Positions 21,096-30,184 are shown, counted from the first letter of the stretch. The stretch: DNA of 64,000 bases from Cupriavidus gilardii (GCF_013314895.1 NZ_JABTYE010000005.1:186001-250000), one strand, 5' to 3'. Translations and numbers: made by a program. The notes: a model not told the origin generated them from the sequence alone.

Positions 21096-21468
21096 CTTGG
21101 TCGTGTGCGATTGCCCCGCCGTACCGCGCGCGCATATGGATTGTCCGCATCGGGGCCATATGGGCGCGCATGCCGTCAGGGTCGTGTCCGGGCAATGCCC
21201 TGGGGAAACGGAAGCAGGGAGTGTAAGAGATTTGGCACCCTGATGCCGTCATGGGCATCGGGCGCCGCACCTGCCCCGCCGCTACGTCGACACGCGCGGG
21301 AAAAGCCCGGGCGTGCGCGGCGCTGGCGTCAACATCGCTCGCGATGGAAAGCGGGGGCGGCAGTGCTTGCGGTCAGCTCGCGTCGATCGAGCGACAGACG
21401 GCCCGCTCGGTCACGTCGTGCGTGACGGGCTGGATGCCATCGAGAGGAGGCGACGATTCGCGCCAATG
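21096..21468. other. 373-bp region between trmJ and cysE
   Basis: No supported gene on either strand. It holds the cysE upstream inverted repeat at 21133-21162 (CATATGG and CCATATG around a 16-base spacer, flanked by GCGCG runs) and a small stem at 21410-21426 (GTCACG with CGTGAC). The remainder is unstructured GC-rich sequence that I cannot interpret. Confidence 0.45.
21133..21162. promoter_or_regulatory. Inverted repeat upstream of cysE
   Basis: Perfect 7-bp arms CATATGG and CCATATG are 16 bases apart, and GCGCG tracts outside them extend the pairing with a bulge. It begins 37 bases before the cysE ATG, so it could be an operator or a leader hairpin. Confidence 0.35.
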
Positions 21469-22377
21469 TCATGTCTCCGTGGTGTCGCAACGGGGGTCGC
21501 CACTGCAGTCGCCACTGCGGTCGCCGCCGCGCGATCCGCGCCCGGCGAGCGTCATCTGCTTGGCGATGCCACGCAGCAGATTGACCTCCTCCTGCTCCAG
21601 CCCACTGCGCGCGAACAGCCGGCGCAGCCGAGGCATCAGCTTCTTCGGATGGGCCGGATCCAGAAAGCCGATCGCCTCCAGGCCCTGCTGCAGATGCGCG
21701 AACATCGCCTCGATCTGCTCGGCCGTGGCGACCTGGCCAGCATAGCCGATATCGCTCGGCGGCGCCGCGCGGTCCTGCAGCAGCGCCAGCCGCATCTCGT
21801 AGGCGATCAGCTGCACCGCCTGCGCCAGGTTCAGCGAAGCGTACGCGGGGTTGGCGGGGATATGGGTCACCACCGAGCAGCGGTCTACCGCCTCGTTGGG
21901 CAGACCATAGCGCTCGTTGCCGAACACGAAGGCGATGTCGGTCGCTGCGGCGGGAGCCTCGGCCGCTGGAGCCGCGGCCGTCAGCAGGTGCTGGCTGGCC
22001 CGCGCCGTCGCGTCGCGCGGCAACAGCCGCGGCGGCCCGAACTCGCGCTGGCGCGCGGTCATCGCGACGGTATAGGACGCGCCCGCCAGTGCCGTCTCCA
22101 GATCGTCGACCACGCGCGCGGCCCGCAGCACGTCGTCGGCGCCGCTGGCCAGCGCGACCGCTTCCGGATGCTCGCGCACCGCGGACTCTCGCGGCGACAC
22201 CAGCACCAGCGCCCCGGGCTGCGCGCCGAACCCCATGGTCTTGATGGCGCGGGCGACCGAGCCGACGTTGCCGGGATGGCTGGTTTCGACCAGCACGAAG
22301 CGCACGCGCGCGAATGCCGCCTCCACGGCCGCCTGCTGCGCGGCCGGTGCCTCGTTGGCGTGCTCGCTCGTGTCCAT
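21469..22377 (-). CDS. trmJ: tRNA (cytidine/uridine-2'-O-)-methyltransferase, TrmJ/SpoU family
   Basis: A 302-residue SPOUT methyltransferase. Motif 1 reads [20 protein letters not shown], motif 2 [13 protein letters not shown], and motif 3 [17 protein letters not shown], as in TrmJ (2'-O-methylation at tRNA position 32). The C-terminal helical extension ends in a Gly/Asp/Ser-rich tail encoded by a 12-bp tandem repeat at 21496-21531. An in-frame start 45 bases upstream is less likely than ATG 22377. It is divergent from suhB, as is common in related genomes. Confidence 0.9.
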   Translation of the reverse strand: MDTSEHANEAPAAQQAAVEAAFARVRFVLVETSHPGNVGSVARAIKTMGFGAQPGALVLVSPRESAVREHPEAVALASGADDVLRAARVVDDLETALAGASYTVAMTARQREFGPPRLLPRDATARASQHLLTAAAPAAEAPAAATDIAFVFGNERYGLPNEAVDRCSVVTHIPANPAYASLNLAQAVQLIAYEMRLALLQDRAAPPSDIGYAGQVATAEQIEAMFAHLQQGLEAIGFLDPAHPKKLMPRLRRLFARSGLEQEEVNLLRGIAKQMTLAGRGSRGGDRSGDCSGDPRCDTTET

Positions 22378-22496
22378 TGACGAGTTCCTATACAATGCAG
22401 GGTTCCATTTTTGGCGCGCCACTCCGCCACCCTGGCCAAGGCTTCGATGCCGGCCACCGGAGATCCGGTCAGCGCGCCCGTTCTTCTACAATCCGT

Positions 22497-22502
22497 TGTG
22501 TT
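22497..22502 (+). promoter_or_regulatory. Likely -10 box of suhB
   Basis: TACAAT lies about 70 bases before the suhB ATG within the 193-base trmJ-suhB divergent gap. A second TACAAT occurs at 22391-22396. No strong -35 hexamer was found for either. Confidence 0.35.
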
Positions 22503-22570
22503 GTCCGCCGGGAGCCGCGCGCGCCATGCCGTCCGCAGCGCTGCCCGCTTTTCGGCGGCTGGAGAGATTC

Positions 22571-23389
22571 ATGCACCCGATGCTCAATATCGCCATCAAG
22601 GCCGCTCGCAAGGCGGGTTCCATCATCAACCGCGCGTCGATGGACGTGGATCTCCTGCGGGTTTCGCGCAAGCAACACAACGATTTCGTCACCGAGGTCG
22701 ACCGTGCCGCCGAGGCCGCGATCATCGAGATCATCCGTACCGCCTACCCGGAACACGGCATTCTAGCGGAAGAGTCGGGCCAGTCCTGGCGCGAGGGCGA
22801 GGAAGGGCACGAGTACACCTGGGTCATCGACCCGCTCGACGGCACCACCAACTTCATCCACGGATTCCCGCAGTACTGCGTGTCGATCGCCCAGATGCAC
22901 AAGGGCTCGCCGGTGCAGGCGGTGGTCTACGATCCGACCCGCGATGAACTGTTCACCGCGACCAAGGGCGCCGGCGCCTTCCTGAACAACCGCCGCATCC
23001 GCGTCAGCCGCCGCGACAAGCTGGCCGACTGCCTGATCGGCACCGGCTTCCCCTTCCGCGATCTGGACGGCCTCGAGGCCTATGTCGAAGTGTTCGCGCT
23101 GATGACGCAGAACTGCGCCGGCCTGCGCCGCCCCGGGGCTGCCGCGCTGGACCTGGCCTATGTCGCCTGCGGCCGCCTGGACGGCTTCTTCGAGACGGGC
23201 CTGAAGCCCTGGGACATGGCGGCTGGCATGCTGTTGATCACCGAAGCCGGCGGCCTGGTCGGCAACTACGCCGGCGAAGCCCGCCAGCTCGAGCAGGGCG
23301 AGGTGCTGGCAGGCAACCCGAAGGCATTCGCGCAGATGGTGCGCCTGCTGGCGCCGTATTCGCTGGATAACGGCGGACCGGCGGCCTGA
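22571..23389 (+). CDS. suhB: Inositol-1-monophosphatase family protein
   Basis: A 272-residue lithium-sensitive phosphatase family member. The metal-binding motif is [17 protein letters not shown], preceded by the Glu of LAEESG, with KPWDMAAG near the C-terminus. SuhB proteins hydrolyse inositol monophosphate and also act with the Nus factors in rRNA antitermination in E. coli; which role dominates here is unknown. The ATG at 22571 has a GGAGAGA Shine-Dalgarno. Downstream comes the hicAB insertion. Confidence 0.92.
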   Translation: MHPMLNIAIKAARKAGSIINRASMDVDLLRVSRKQHNDFVTEVDRAAEAAIIEIIRTAYPEHGILAEESGQSWREGEEGHEYTWVIDPLDGTTNFIHGFPQYCVSIAQMHKGSPVQAVVYDPTRDELFTATKGAGAFLNNRRIRVSRRDKLADCLIGTGFPFRDLDGLEAYVEVFALMTQNCAGLRRPGAAALDLAYVACGRLDGFFETGLKPWDMAAGMLLITEAGGLVGNYAGEARQLEQGEVLAGNPKAFAQMVRLLAPYSLDNGGPAA

Positions 23390-23489
23390 GGGCGGGAAAG
23401 CGGCTGATGATGTTCGACGGTGTCCGCTGGTATCCCGCTGGTGTCCCGCTGGTTTCCAATACGCCGTCGCACTGAAGTCGGTGGGCAAT

Positions 23490-23532
23490 ATACGCAAAAT
23501 TGTTTATATTCGCCAAAGGCGTATGAGCGAAT
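23490..23532. promoter_or_regulatory. hicAB promoter with array of ATWCGC half-sites
   Basis: Four copies of one hexamer occur in 43 bases: ATACGC at 23490-23495 and ATTCGC at 23508-23513 forward, then GCGTAT at 23519-23524 and GCGAAT at 23527-23532 inverted. A TATATT (23505-23510) could be the -10 box, lying between the half-sites. This AT-richer stretch stands out from its surroundings. HicB antitoxins of the HTH type repress their own promoter, so this is the likely operator. Confidence 0.5.
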
Positions 23533-23540
23533 CTAGCTGA

Positions 23541-23574
23541 CACTTCGCTTCCGTTCGAGGACGGAGGCGAAGTG
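23541..23574 (+). promoter_or_regulatory. Hairpin covering the hicA ribosome-binding site and GTG start
   Basis: The left arm CACTTCGCTTCCG (23541-23553) pairs with CGGAGGCGAAGTG (23562-23574) across an 8-base loop: 12 Watson-Crick pairs and one U-G pair. The right arm contains the GGAGG Shine-Dalgarno (23563-23567) and ends exactly on the GTG start codon of hicA. When folded, the toxin start site would be closed to ribosomes. Confidence 0.65.
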
Positions 23575-23748
23575 AAGCAGAGCCAGTTCAGACGCTGGCT
23601 AAGCCGGCAAGGCGCGACCTTCGTCGACGGCGGCAAGCACCTGAAGGTCTATCTCAATGGCCGACAGAGCACGATGCCGCGACATCCCGGCAAGGACATC
23701 GCCGAACCGACGCGCAAGGCCATCCTGAAGCAACTTGGATTGGCGTGA
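23572..23748 (+). CDS. hicA: HicA-type mRNA interferase toxin
   Basis: A 58-residue protein with a GTG start, easily missed because it is short and lacks ATG. The dsRBD-like HicA fold is recognisable: FRRWLSRQGATFVDGGKHLKVYL with the catalytic His23 in GGKH, then MPRHPGKD and a C-terminal helix KAILKQLGLA. HicA toxins cleave mRNA when free of HicB. GGAGG lies five bases before the GTG. The start lies in a strong hairpin. The gene is followed after 40 bases by hicB. Confidence 0.88.
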   Translation: MKQSQFRRWLSRQGATFVDGGKHLKVYLNGRQSTMPRHPGKDIAEPTRKAILKQLGLA

Positions 23749-23788
23749 AGCCGGGGCCGAATCGGTCCACCGCACAGGAGTACTCGAC

Positions 23789-24205
23789 ATGCTGCGCTAC
23801 CCCGTCATCCTCACCGCCGACGACGATGGTGTGGCGGTCTCCTTCCCGGACATCCCCGAGGCGCTGACCTGTGGCGACTCGCGCGAGGACGCCCTTGAGA
23901 TGGCCGCCGACGCCCTTGTCACGGCGATGGAGTTCTACTTCGAAGATCGGCGACCTGTGCCGATGCCCTCGGCCCCCAAAGCAGGGCAGGAACTGGTCGA
24001 CTTGCCAGCGAGCCTGTCTGCGAAAGTCCTGCTGCTGAACGAGATGCTTGCGCAGAAGGTCAGTCAGTCAGAACTGGCACGGCGCCTGGATACCCGCCCG
24101 CAGGACGTTCAGCGCATTGTCAATCTCGATCACGCCACCAAGATCGACACGATCGAGGCCGCCTTCCGCGCCCTCGGCAGGCGGATGGAGCTGCGTATCG
24201 CCTGA
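23789..24205 (+). CDS. hicB: HicB-family antitoxin with HTH domain
   Basis: A 138-residue antitoxin. Residues 1-60 form the partially degraded RNase H fold of HicB (YPVILTADDDGVAVSFPDIPEALTCGDS), which binds the toxin. Residues 92-112 form an Xre-type helix-turn-helix (SQSELARRLDTRPQDVQRI) for operator binding. The ATG at 23789 follows ACAGGAG and begins at the conserved N-terminus. The hicAB pair is inserted between suhB and mutS and is the clearest accessory element in the window. No mobile-element remnants are seen beside it. Confidence 0.9.
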   Translation: MLRYPVILTADDDGVAVSFPDIPEALTCGDSREDALEMAADALVTAMEFYFEDRRPVPMPSAPKAGQELVDLPASLSAKVLLLNEMLAQKVSQSELARRLDTRPQDVQRIVNLDHATKIDTIEAAFRALGRRMELRIA

Positions 24206-24299
24206 GGACTCGGTCCCCGTGGCCCACCGTCGCCCGTCCGCCGACCCATTCGCGGCGCCTCCCCTCCTTTCCATCCAATTCCTCTCCGTTCCCAGCCGC

Positions 24300-24321
24300 A
24301 ACGCGCAGTAAAATGCGCGTT
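24300..24321 (+). promoter_or_regulatory. Likely mutS promoter -10 within an inverted repeat
   Basis: A TAAAAT (-10 like, 24309-24314) is framed by AACGCGCA (24300-24307) and its perfect complement TGCGCGTT (24314-24321). The mutS start is 78 bases on. The inverted repeat around the -10 could be an operator, or coincidence in a GC-rich context. Confidence 0.4.
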
Positions 24322-24398
24322 TGCGTCCGAGCCCACGGCCTCGCGCACGCGCCGAACCCGGCCGCTGCCCATTCGCAGCGGCCCGCCGAGAGGATTGC

Positions 24399-27086
24399 AT
24401 GTCCGAAGACCTGCCAACTACCGCAGTCGCCAGCGCATCGGCTGGTGCCACGGAAAAACATACGCCGATGATGCAGCAGTACCTGCGCATCAAGGCCGAC
24501 CATCCGGACACCCTGCTCTTCTACCGGATGGGCGATTTCTACGAGTTGTTCCACGACGACGCCGAAAAGGCCGCGCGGCTGCTCGATATCACGCTGACCT
24601 CGCGCGGCAGCTCCAACGGCGTGCCGATCCGCATGGCCGGCATTCCCTTTCATTCGGTCGACCAGTATCTGGCCCGGCTGGTCAAGCTTGGCGAATCGGT
24701 CGCGATCTGCGAGCAGATCGGCGATCCGGCCGCGAGCAAAGGCCCGGTCGAGCGCAAGGTGGTGCGCATCGTCACGCCGGGCACGCTGACCGACGCGGCG
24801 CTGCTGCCGGACAAGGCCGATACCTTCCTGATGGCGGTCCACCAGCAGACTACGCGTCGCGGCGTCAGCAAGACCGGCCTGGCATGGCTGAACCTCGCCA
24901 GCGGCGAGCTGCGGCTGATGGAGTGCGAAGCGGCGCAACTGGCGCGCGAACTCGAACGCATCCGCCCCGCCGAGCTGCTGCACACCGATGGCATCGAACT
25001 GCCAGGGCATCCGTGCGCGCGTACCCGGCTGCCCGAATGGCATTTCGACCAGGACGCCGGCGCCCGCCGCCTGCGCGAGCAACTGGGCGTCGCCAGCCTC
25101 GATCCGTTCGGCTGCCGCACCCTCGGGGCGGCCCTCGGGGCGGCCGGCGCGCTGCTGAACTACGCGGCCAGCACGCAGGGCCAATCGCTGCGCCATGTGC
25201 AGGGCGTCACCGTCGAGCACGAAACCGAGTTCGTCGGGCTGGACACCGCCACGCGCCGCAATCTCGAACTGACCGAGACGCTGCGCGGCGGCGAGGCGCC
25301 CACGCTGTTCTCGCTGCTCGATACCTGCGCGACCGCGATGGGCAGTCGTCTGCTGCGTCATTGGCTGCACCACCCCTTGCGCGAGCGCGCGGTACCGCAG
25401 GCGCGTCAGCAGGCCATCGGCGCGCTGCTGGCGCAGGATCTCGATACGCTGCGCGCACGCCTGCGCCGGCTCGCCGATGTCGAGCGCATCACCGCGCGGC
25501 TGGCGCTGTTGAGCGCGCGTCCGCGCGATCTGTCGTCCCTGCGGGATACGCTGGCCGCCCTGCCCGAGGTGCAGGCTTGCGTGGCGCCCGACGACACCGC
25601 CCCGCTGCTGGCGCAGACGCTGTCCGAGCTGGCAGTGCCGCAGGCCTGCCTGGACCTGTTGTCGCGCGCGATCGCCCCTGAGCCGTCGACGGCGGTGCGC
25701 GATGGCGGTGTGATCGCACGCGGCTACGACGCCGCGCTCGACGAACTGCGCGACATCTCGGAGAACTGCGGGCAGTTCCTGATCGACCTGGAAGCGCGCG
25801 AGCGCGCGCGCACCGGCATCGCCAATCTGCGCGTCGAATACAACCGCGTGCATGGCTTTTATATCGAGGTCACCAACGGCCAGGCCGACAAGGTGCCCGA
25901 CGACTATCGCCGTCGCCAGACGCTGAAGAACGCCGAGCGCTATATCACGCCGGAACTGAAGGCTTTCGAGGACAAGGCGCTGTCCGCGCAGGACCGCGCG
26001 CTGGCACGGGAGAAGCAACTCTACGAGGCGCTGCTGCAACTGCTGCTGCCGCATATCGGCGAGTTGCGCCGCGTCGCCGCGGCGCTGTCGCGCCTGGACG
26101 TGCTGGCGGCACTGGCCGAGCGCGCCCGCACGCTGGACTGGTCGTGCCCGGAACGCGTCGACGAGAACGTGATCGACATCGTGCAGGGCCGCCATCCGGT
26201 GGTGGAAGGCCAGCTGGCCGCCGAATCGACGCCCTTCATCGCCAACGACTGTCAGCTGACCGAGGCGCGCAAGCTGCTGCTGATCACCGGCCCGAACATG
26301 GGCGGCAAGTCGACCTTCATGCGGCAGACCGCGTTGATCGTGCTGCTGGCCTGCGTCGGCGCCTATGTGCCGGCGCGGCGCGCGACGGTCGGGCCGATCG
26401 ACCGCATCTTCACGCGCATCGGCGCCGCCGACGACCTGGCCGGCGGCCGCTCGACCTTCATGGTGGAGATGACCGAAGCGGCCGCCATCCTGCACAACGC
26501 GACGCCGCACAGCCTGGTGCTGATGGACGAGATCGGCCGCGGCACGTCGACCTTCGACGGACTGGCGCTGGCCTGGGCGATCGCCCGCCATCTGCTGGCG
26601 CACAATCGCAGCCACACGCTGTTCGCCACGCACTATTTCGAGCTGACGCAGTTGCCGCAGGAGTTTCCGCAGGCGGCCAATGTGCATCTGTCCGCGGTCG
26701 AGCACGGCGACGGCATCGTCTTTCTGCATGCCGTGCAGGACGGCCCAGCCAGTCAGAGCTACGGCCTGCAGGTCGCGCAACTGGCGGGCGTGCCGCAGCC
26801 GGTCATCCGCGCCGCGCGCAAGCACCTGGCCTGGCTCGAGCAGCAATCGACCGACGCCACGCCGACGCCGCAGCTGGATCTGTTTGCCGCGCCGACGGTG
26901 CCCGACGCCGACGACGACAGCGACGACGACAGCGGCGGCGGCGGTTCGGCATCGGCCGCCCCCGCCAACGATGCGCTGGGCGAGGCGATGCGCGACCTCG
27001 ATCCCGACAGCATGACGCCGCGACAGGCGCTCGATGCGCTGTACCGCCTGAAGGCTCTCGCCGAGGAATCCGGCCAGCCGGCATGA
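24399..27086 (+). CDS. mutS: DNA mismatch repair protein MutS
   Basis: An 895-residue MutS. The mismatch-reading motif is [16 protein letters not shown] in domain I. Connector, lever and clamp domains follow, then the ABC ATPase with Walker [10 protein letters not shown], Walker [17 protein letters not shown] and the C-terminal HTH. Near the C-terminus a polyAsp/Gly linker ([14 protein letters not shown]) precedes the short tetramerisation segment. The ATG at 24399 is used because the family N-terminus begins there after GAGAGGATT. It ends in an ATGA overlap with a metallophosphatase-like gene, so that protein is co-translated with MutS. Confidence 0.96.
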   Translation: MSEDLPTTAVASASAGATEKHTPMMQQYLRIKADHPDTLLFYRMGDFYELFHDDAEKAARLLDITLTSRGSSNGVPIRMAGIPFHSVDQYLARLVKLGESVAICEQIGDPAASKGPVERKVVRIVTPGTLTDAALLPDKADTFLMAVHQQTTRRGVSKTGLAWLNLASGELRLMECEAAQLARELERIRPAELLHTDGIELPGHPCARTRLPEWHFDQDAGARRLREQLGVASLDPFGCRTLGAALGAAGALLNYAASTQGQSLRHVQGVTVEHETEFVGLDTATRRNLELTETLRGGEAPTLFSLLDTCATAMGSRLLRHWLHHPLRERAVPQARQQAIGALLAQDLDTLRARLRRLADVERITARLALLSARPRDLSSLRDTLAALPEVQACVAPDDTAPLLAQTLSELAVPQACLDLLSRAIAPEPSTAVRDGGVIARGYDAALDELRDISENCGQFLIDLEARERARTGIANLRVEYNRVHGFYIEVTNGQADKVPDDYRRRQTLKNAERYITPELKAFEDKALSAQDRALAREKQLYEALLQLLLPHIGELRRVAAALSRLDVLAALAERARTLDWSCPERVDENVIDIVQGRHPVVEGQLAAESTPFIANDCQLTEARKLLLITGPNMGGKSTFMRQTALIVLLACVGAYVPARRATVGPIDRIFTRIGAADDLAGGRSTFMVEMTEAAAILHNATPHSLVLMDEIGRGTSTFDGLALAWAIARHLLAHNRSHTLFATHYFELTQLPQEFPQAANVHLSAVEHGDGIVFLHAVQDGPASQSYGLQVAQLAGVPQPVIRAARKHLAWLEQQSTDATPTPQLDLFAAPTVPDADDDSDDDSGGGGSASAAPANDALGEAMRDLDPDSMTPRQALDALYRLKALAEESGQPA

Positions 27087-28162
27087 CGATGCGAAGCGCG
27101 CGCCGCCGGGCACTGAGGTGCCGACCGCTGCTGGCCATCGCGATGGCCGCGACGCTGCTGGGCACCTGGTCCTCGCACGGCGCCGCCACCGTGCAGCCGG
27201 CGGCGGCCAAGGCACAGGCACCAAGCGGCAAGACCGCCGACTCGCGGCTGGTCCGCGTCGCGCTGATTGCCGACCTGCCGCAGTGGCCCGAGGCCGAGGG
27301 GCCGACGCGGCAACTGCTGGAAACGCTCGCGCAGCGCAAGCTCGCCTTCGTCATCCATGCCGGCGGCATCAAGGGCGACACCGAATCGTGCGCCGATGCG
27401 ATGCTGGCCGGGCGGCTGCGGCTGCTCGACGAGTCCCCGTTGCCGCTGATCTATATCCCGGGCGAGACCGACTGGGCCGAATGCGAGCAAGCGATCAATG
27501 GCAGCTTCGATCCCGACGAACGGCTGGCGCGGCTGCGCGAGCTGGCCTTTCCGGACGACGATTCGCTGGGCCACCGCAAGCTTGGGCTGATCCGGCAATC
27601 GGACCAGGCCAAGTTCCGCAGCTATCGCGAGAACGTGCGCTGGACCGCGGGCAAGGTGTTGATGGTCGGCATGAACGTGCCCGACGACAACAACCACTAT
27701 CGCACCGAGGCCGGCCGCAACGGCGAATTCGAGGATCGCCGCGAAGCGAACCGGCAATGGCTGGCGCGCGCATTCTCGGTCGCCGAGCAGGAATCGCTCG
27801 ATGGCATCGTGCTGGTGATCCACGGCGACCCGCAGTTCGCCAACGGCTGGGAGAAGCGCGGCAAGCCGACACTGCTCGATGGCTTTTTGCGCCATCGCCA
27901 GCGCGACGGCTATCTCGAATTCAAACGGCAACTGCGCGAGCTGGTCAGCGGCTATCGCGGCCAGGTGCTGCTGATCCACAGCAGCATTGGCGGCTTCGGC
28001 ATCGATACGCCGCTGCGCGACGCCAAGGGCAAGACGATCCGCAACTTCACGCGTGTCGCGCTGCCGGTCGGCTCGCCGAAGCAGTGGACCGAACTGACGA
28101 TCTCGCCCGATTCGCGCGCGCTGTTCTCGGTCGCGCTGCAGGACGGCGCCGGCAAGAACTAG
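27083..28162 (+). CDS. Exported, degenerate metallophosphatase-like protein
   Basis: A 359-residue protein with an N-terminal signal peptide (hydrophobic [12 protein letters not shown], cut likely near residue 34). The core follows calcineurin-like phosphoesterase order but with eroded metal motifs: the usual D-x-H is ADLPQ, GD-x-x is AGGIKGD, GNHE is GETDW, and later HGDPQ and LLIHSS occupy the expected histidine positions. It may be a catalytically weak or non-catalytic member. The ATG overlaps the mutS stop (ATGA), although an exported protein has no obvious link with mismatch repair. A strong terminator follows. Confidence 0.7.
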   Translation: MTMRSARRRALRCRPLLAIAMAATLLGTWSSHGAATVQPAAAKAQAPSGKTADSRLVRVALIADLPQWPEAEGPTRQLLETLAQRKLAFVIHAGGIKGDTESCADAMLAGRLRLLDESPLPLIYIPGETDWAECEQAINGSFDPDERLARLRELAFPDDDSLGHRKLGLIRQSDQAKFRSYRENVRWTAGKVLMVGMNVPDDNNHYRTEAGRNGEFEDRREANRQWLARAFSVAEQESLDGIVLVIHGDPQFANGWEKRGKPTLLDGFLRHRQRDGYLEFKRQLRELVSGYRGQVLLIHSSIGGFGIDTPLRDAKGKTIRNFTRVALPVGSPKQWTELTISPDSRALFSVALQDGAGKN

Positions 28163-28187
28163 CCTGCCGCATCGGCTCCCCAGAAAG

Positions 28188-28216
28188 CGAAAAAGCCGGC
28201 ATTGCCGGCTTTTTCG
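28188..28216. terminator. Bidirectional terminator between the phosphatase-like gene and slyD
   Basis: A 13-bp perfect stem (CGAAAAAGCCGGC with GCCGGCTTTTTCG) around an ATT loop. A-rich and T-rich flanks give a U-tract on both strands, suiting two convergent genes. Confidence 0.9.
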
Positions 28217-28237
28217 TTCGATGGATCCATACGTCGA

Positions 28238-28765
28238 TCAGTGCAGCGTGCGCGGGCTGTCGTCGTCCTCGTCCTCGTCGACCACTTCGATGCCCGACGC
28301 GCCATGCGCATGGCCATGTTCGACTTCCTCGGCGGTCGCTTCGCGGACTTCGGAGACTTTGAGCCAGAAACGCAGCGCCATGCCGGCCAGCGGATGGTTG
28401 CCGTCGAGCACCACCTTGTCTTCGGCGACATCGGTCACGGTGTAGATCACCGAATCCTCTTCGTCGCCGTCCTCGGGCACGCCTTCGAACTGCATGCCGA
28501 CTTCGAGCGGCTCCGGAAAACGATCGCGGGGCTCCACCTTGACGAGTTCGGCGTCGTAGTCGCCGAAGGCGTCCTCGGGTTCGAGCTGCAACTGCGTCTC
28601 GAAGCCTGCGGCATGACCGTCGAGTGCTTCCTCGATCTTGGGGAACGTGCCATCATAGCCGCCGTGCAAGTAGACCATCGGCTCATCCGATTCTTCGATC
28701 AGATTGCCCTGCGTATCCGACAGCTTGTACACCACGGACACAACCGTGTTCTTCGCGATTTTCAA
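28238..28765 (-). CDS. slyD: FKBP-type peptidyl-prolyl isomerase, SlyD-like
   Basis: A 175-residue FKBP with inserted IF chaperone domain, of the SlyD family. The N-terminus KIAKNTVVSVVYKLSD and the insert segment with PLAGMALRFWL are characteristic. The C-terminal tail has His (EHGHAHG) and acidic runs (DEDEDDD) that may bind nickel, though it is shorter and less His-rich than in E. coli. The start is a TTG at 28765 with a GGAG seven bases upstream; no ATG in frame is near. It lies 11 bases from the divergent oxygenase start. Confidence 0.88.
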   Translation of the reverse strand: MKIAKNTVVSVVYKLSDTQGNLIEESDEPMVYLHGGYDGTFPKIEEALDGHAAGFETQLQLEPEDAFGDYDAELVKVEPRDRFPEPLEVGMQFEGVPEDGDEEDSVIYTVTDVAEDKVVLDGNHPLAGMALRFWLKVSEVREATAEEVEHGHAHGASGIEVVDEDEDDDSPRTLH

Positions 28766-28776
28766 TTCTTCACTCC

Positions 28777-29985
28777 ATGAACGATTCCGCATTATACGCG
28801 CAGGCCCTGCCCCGCGGCCCGGTGGATCCGGATGCGCCACTTCAGCTGCTCGGGGGCATGACGCCCGCCGCATTCATGCGTGATATCTGGCACCGCAAAC
28901 CCCTGCTGGTTCGACAAGCCATCCCTGATATCGTGCCGCCAGTCTCCCGGGAAGCGCTTTTCGAGCTGGCCGACCGCGACGATGTCGAATCGCGGCTGGT
29001 CACCCACTTCCGCAACCGCTGGAAACTGGCGCACGGCCCTTTTGCTGCCGACAATCTGCCGTCGACCAAGGCGCGCCAATGGACCCTGCTCGTCCAGGGC
29101 GTGAACCTCCACAATAGCGCGGCGGCCGCGCTGATGGGGCAATTCCGCTTCATCCCCGATGCGCGCCTGGACGACGTGATGGTCAGCTATGCCACCGATG
29201 GCGGCGGGGTCGGCCCGCATTTCGACTCCTATGATGTGTTCCTGTTGCAAGTTTCGGGCCGGCGCCGCTGGCGCATCTCGTCGCAAGACCGGCTCGACCT
29301 GGTGCCGGATCTCCCTTTAAAGATACTGGCCGAATTCGAAGCGGAACAGGAGTTCGTGCTGGAGCCCGGCGACATGCTCTACCTGCCGCCGCAATACGCC
29401 CACGACGGCATCGCCGAGGGCGAGTGCATGACCTGCTCGATCGGTTTCCGCGCGCCGGCGTACCGCGAGTTGGCGGGGCATTTTCTGGCATGGCTGTCGG
29501 AAACCGTCGAGGACAACGAGGCGCTGTCCGGCCGTTATGCCGATGCCGGCCAGCCTGCCACTTCCCGGCCCGCACAACTGCCCGCGGACCTGTCGCGAGC
29601 GGTTGCGCAAAGGCTGCAGGCGTTGCGCTGGTCCAATGACATGGTGTCCGAGTTTATCGGCACCCATCTGTCCGAACCGAAGCCCGGCGTGGAGTTCGCC
29701 GAGGTTCCGCAAATCGCGCCGGGAAAATACGCGAAGCTGGCAACAACCCACGGCATTGTGCTGGCGCCCGCTTCGATCGCGCTATACGACCGCAGCCATT
29801 TCTTCCTCAACGGCGAAGCGTACGAGGTCCCCGGCGAGCTGGCCGGCTGGCTGCGGCGCCTGGCCGACCGCCGCCATTTGACAGCCGCCGAGGTCGGCCA
29901 ATGCGCCGATCTGCCGGAGTTGATGGAGACATTTCACCATTGGACGCTGGAGGGCTGGCTGCAGCTGGCACCGGCGGCGGTGTAA
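28777..29985 (+). CDS. JmjC/cupin ribosomal oxygenase, RoxA (YcfD)-like
   Basis: A 402-residue Fe(II)/2-oxoglutarate oxygenase. The N-terminal JmjC barrel has the metal triad His148-x-Asp150 (GPHFDSYDVF) and His209 (PPQYAHDG); a dimerisation region and winged-helix-like C-terminus follow (FHHWTLEGW). The architecture matches bacterial RoxA/YcfD, which hydroxylates an arginine of ribosomal protein L16. The ATG at 28777 gives the expected N-terminus, but no Shine-Dalgarno is seen. The start codons of this gene and slyD are separated by 11 bases, so their promoters must overlap the opposite coding regions. Confidence 0.88.
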   Translation: MNDSALYAQALPRGPVDPDAPLQLLGGMTPAAFMRDIWHRKPLLVRQAIPDIVPPVSREALFELADRDDVESRLVTHFRNRWKLAHGPFAADNLPSTKARQWTLLVQGVNLHNSAAAALMGQFRFIPDARLDDVMVSYATDGGGVGPHFDSYDVFLLQVSGRRRWRISSQDRLDLVPDLPLKILAEFEAEQEFVLEPGDMLYLPPQYAHDGIAEGECMTCSIGFRAPAYRELAGHFLAWLSETVEDNEALSGRYADAGQPATSRPAQLPADLSRAVAQRLQALRWSNDMVSEFIGTHLSEPKPGVEFAEVPQIAPGKYAKLATTHGIVLAPASIALYDRSHFFLNGEAYEVPGELAGWLRRLADRRHLTAAEVGQCADLPELMETFHHWTLEGWLQLAPAAV

Positions 29986-30043
29986 TAATGCGTAACAGTG
30001 TGGTCAGCAAATGACGCCGCTACACAAGCCGGGAAAACGTGGA

Positions 30044-30049
30044 TATAAT
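30044..30049 (+). promoter_or_regulatory. -10 box of the small lipoprotein gene
   Basis: A perfect TATAAT in GTGGATATAATCG. No good -35 is seen 17 bases upstream (TACACA). Transcription from here would give a leader of about 130 bases that carries the palindrome at 30124-30141. Confidence 0.5.
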
Positions 30050-30123
30050 CGCCAGCTGGCTCGTACTGTGGACCAATGCATTTACGGCACCGGGGAGAGC
30101 CATTAAATTGAAGTTCACGAGCG

Positions 30124-30141
30124 ATAATTACCGGTAATTAT
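30124..30141. promoter_or_regulatory. 18-bp AT-rich perfect palindrome in lipoprotein leader
   Basis: ATAATTACC followed by its exact complement GGTAATTAT, centred on CCGG. It is conspicuous in a GC-rich genome and lies 44 bases before the lipoprotein start codon, within the leader if the TATAAT at 30044 is used. It may be an operator or an RNA hairpin. Confidence 0.55.
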
Positions 30142-30184
30142 TCATCGCCTGTTTTTCTTTCTATTACAAGTTAAAGGACGAACA

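Noticed and set aside
24120-27224. Open frame of over 1,000 codons antisense to mutS
   Set aside because: Shadow of the mutS reading frame: composition is rich in Arg, Gln and His, with no start or ribosome site, and mutS is complete.
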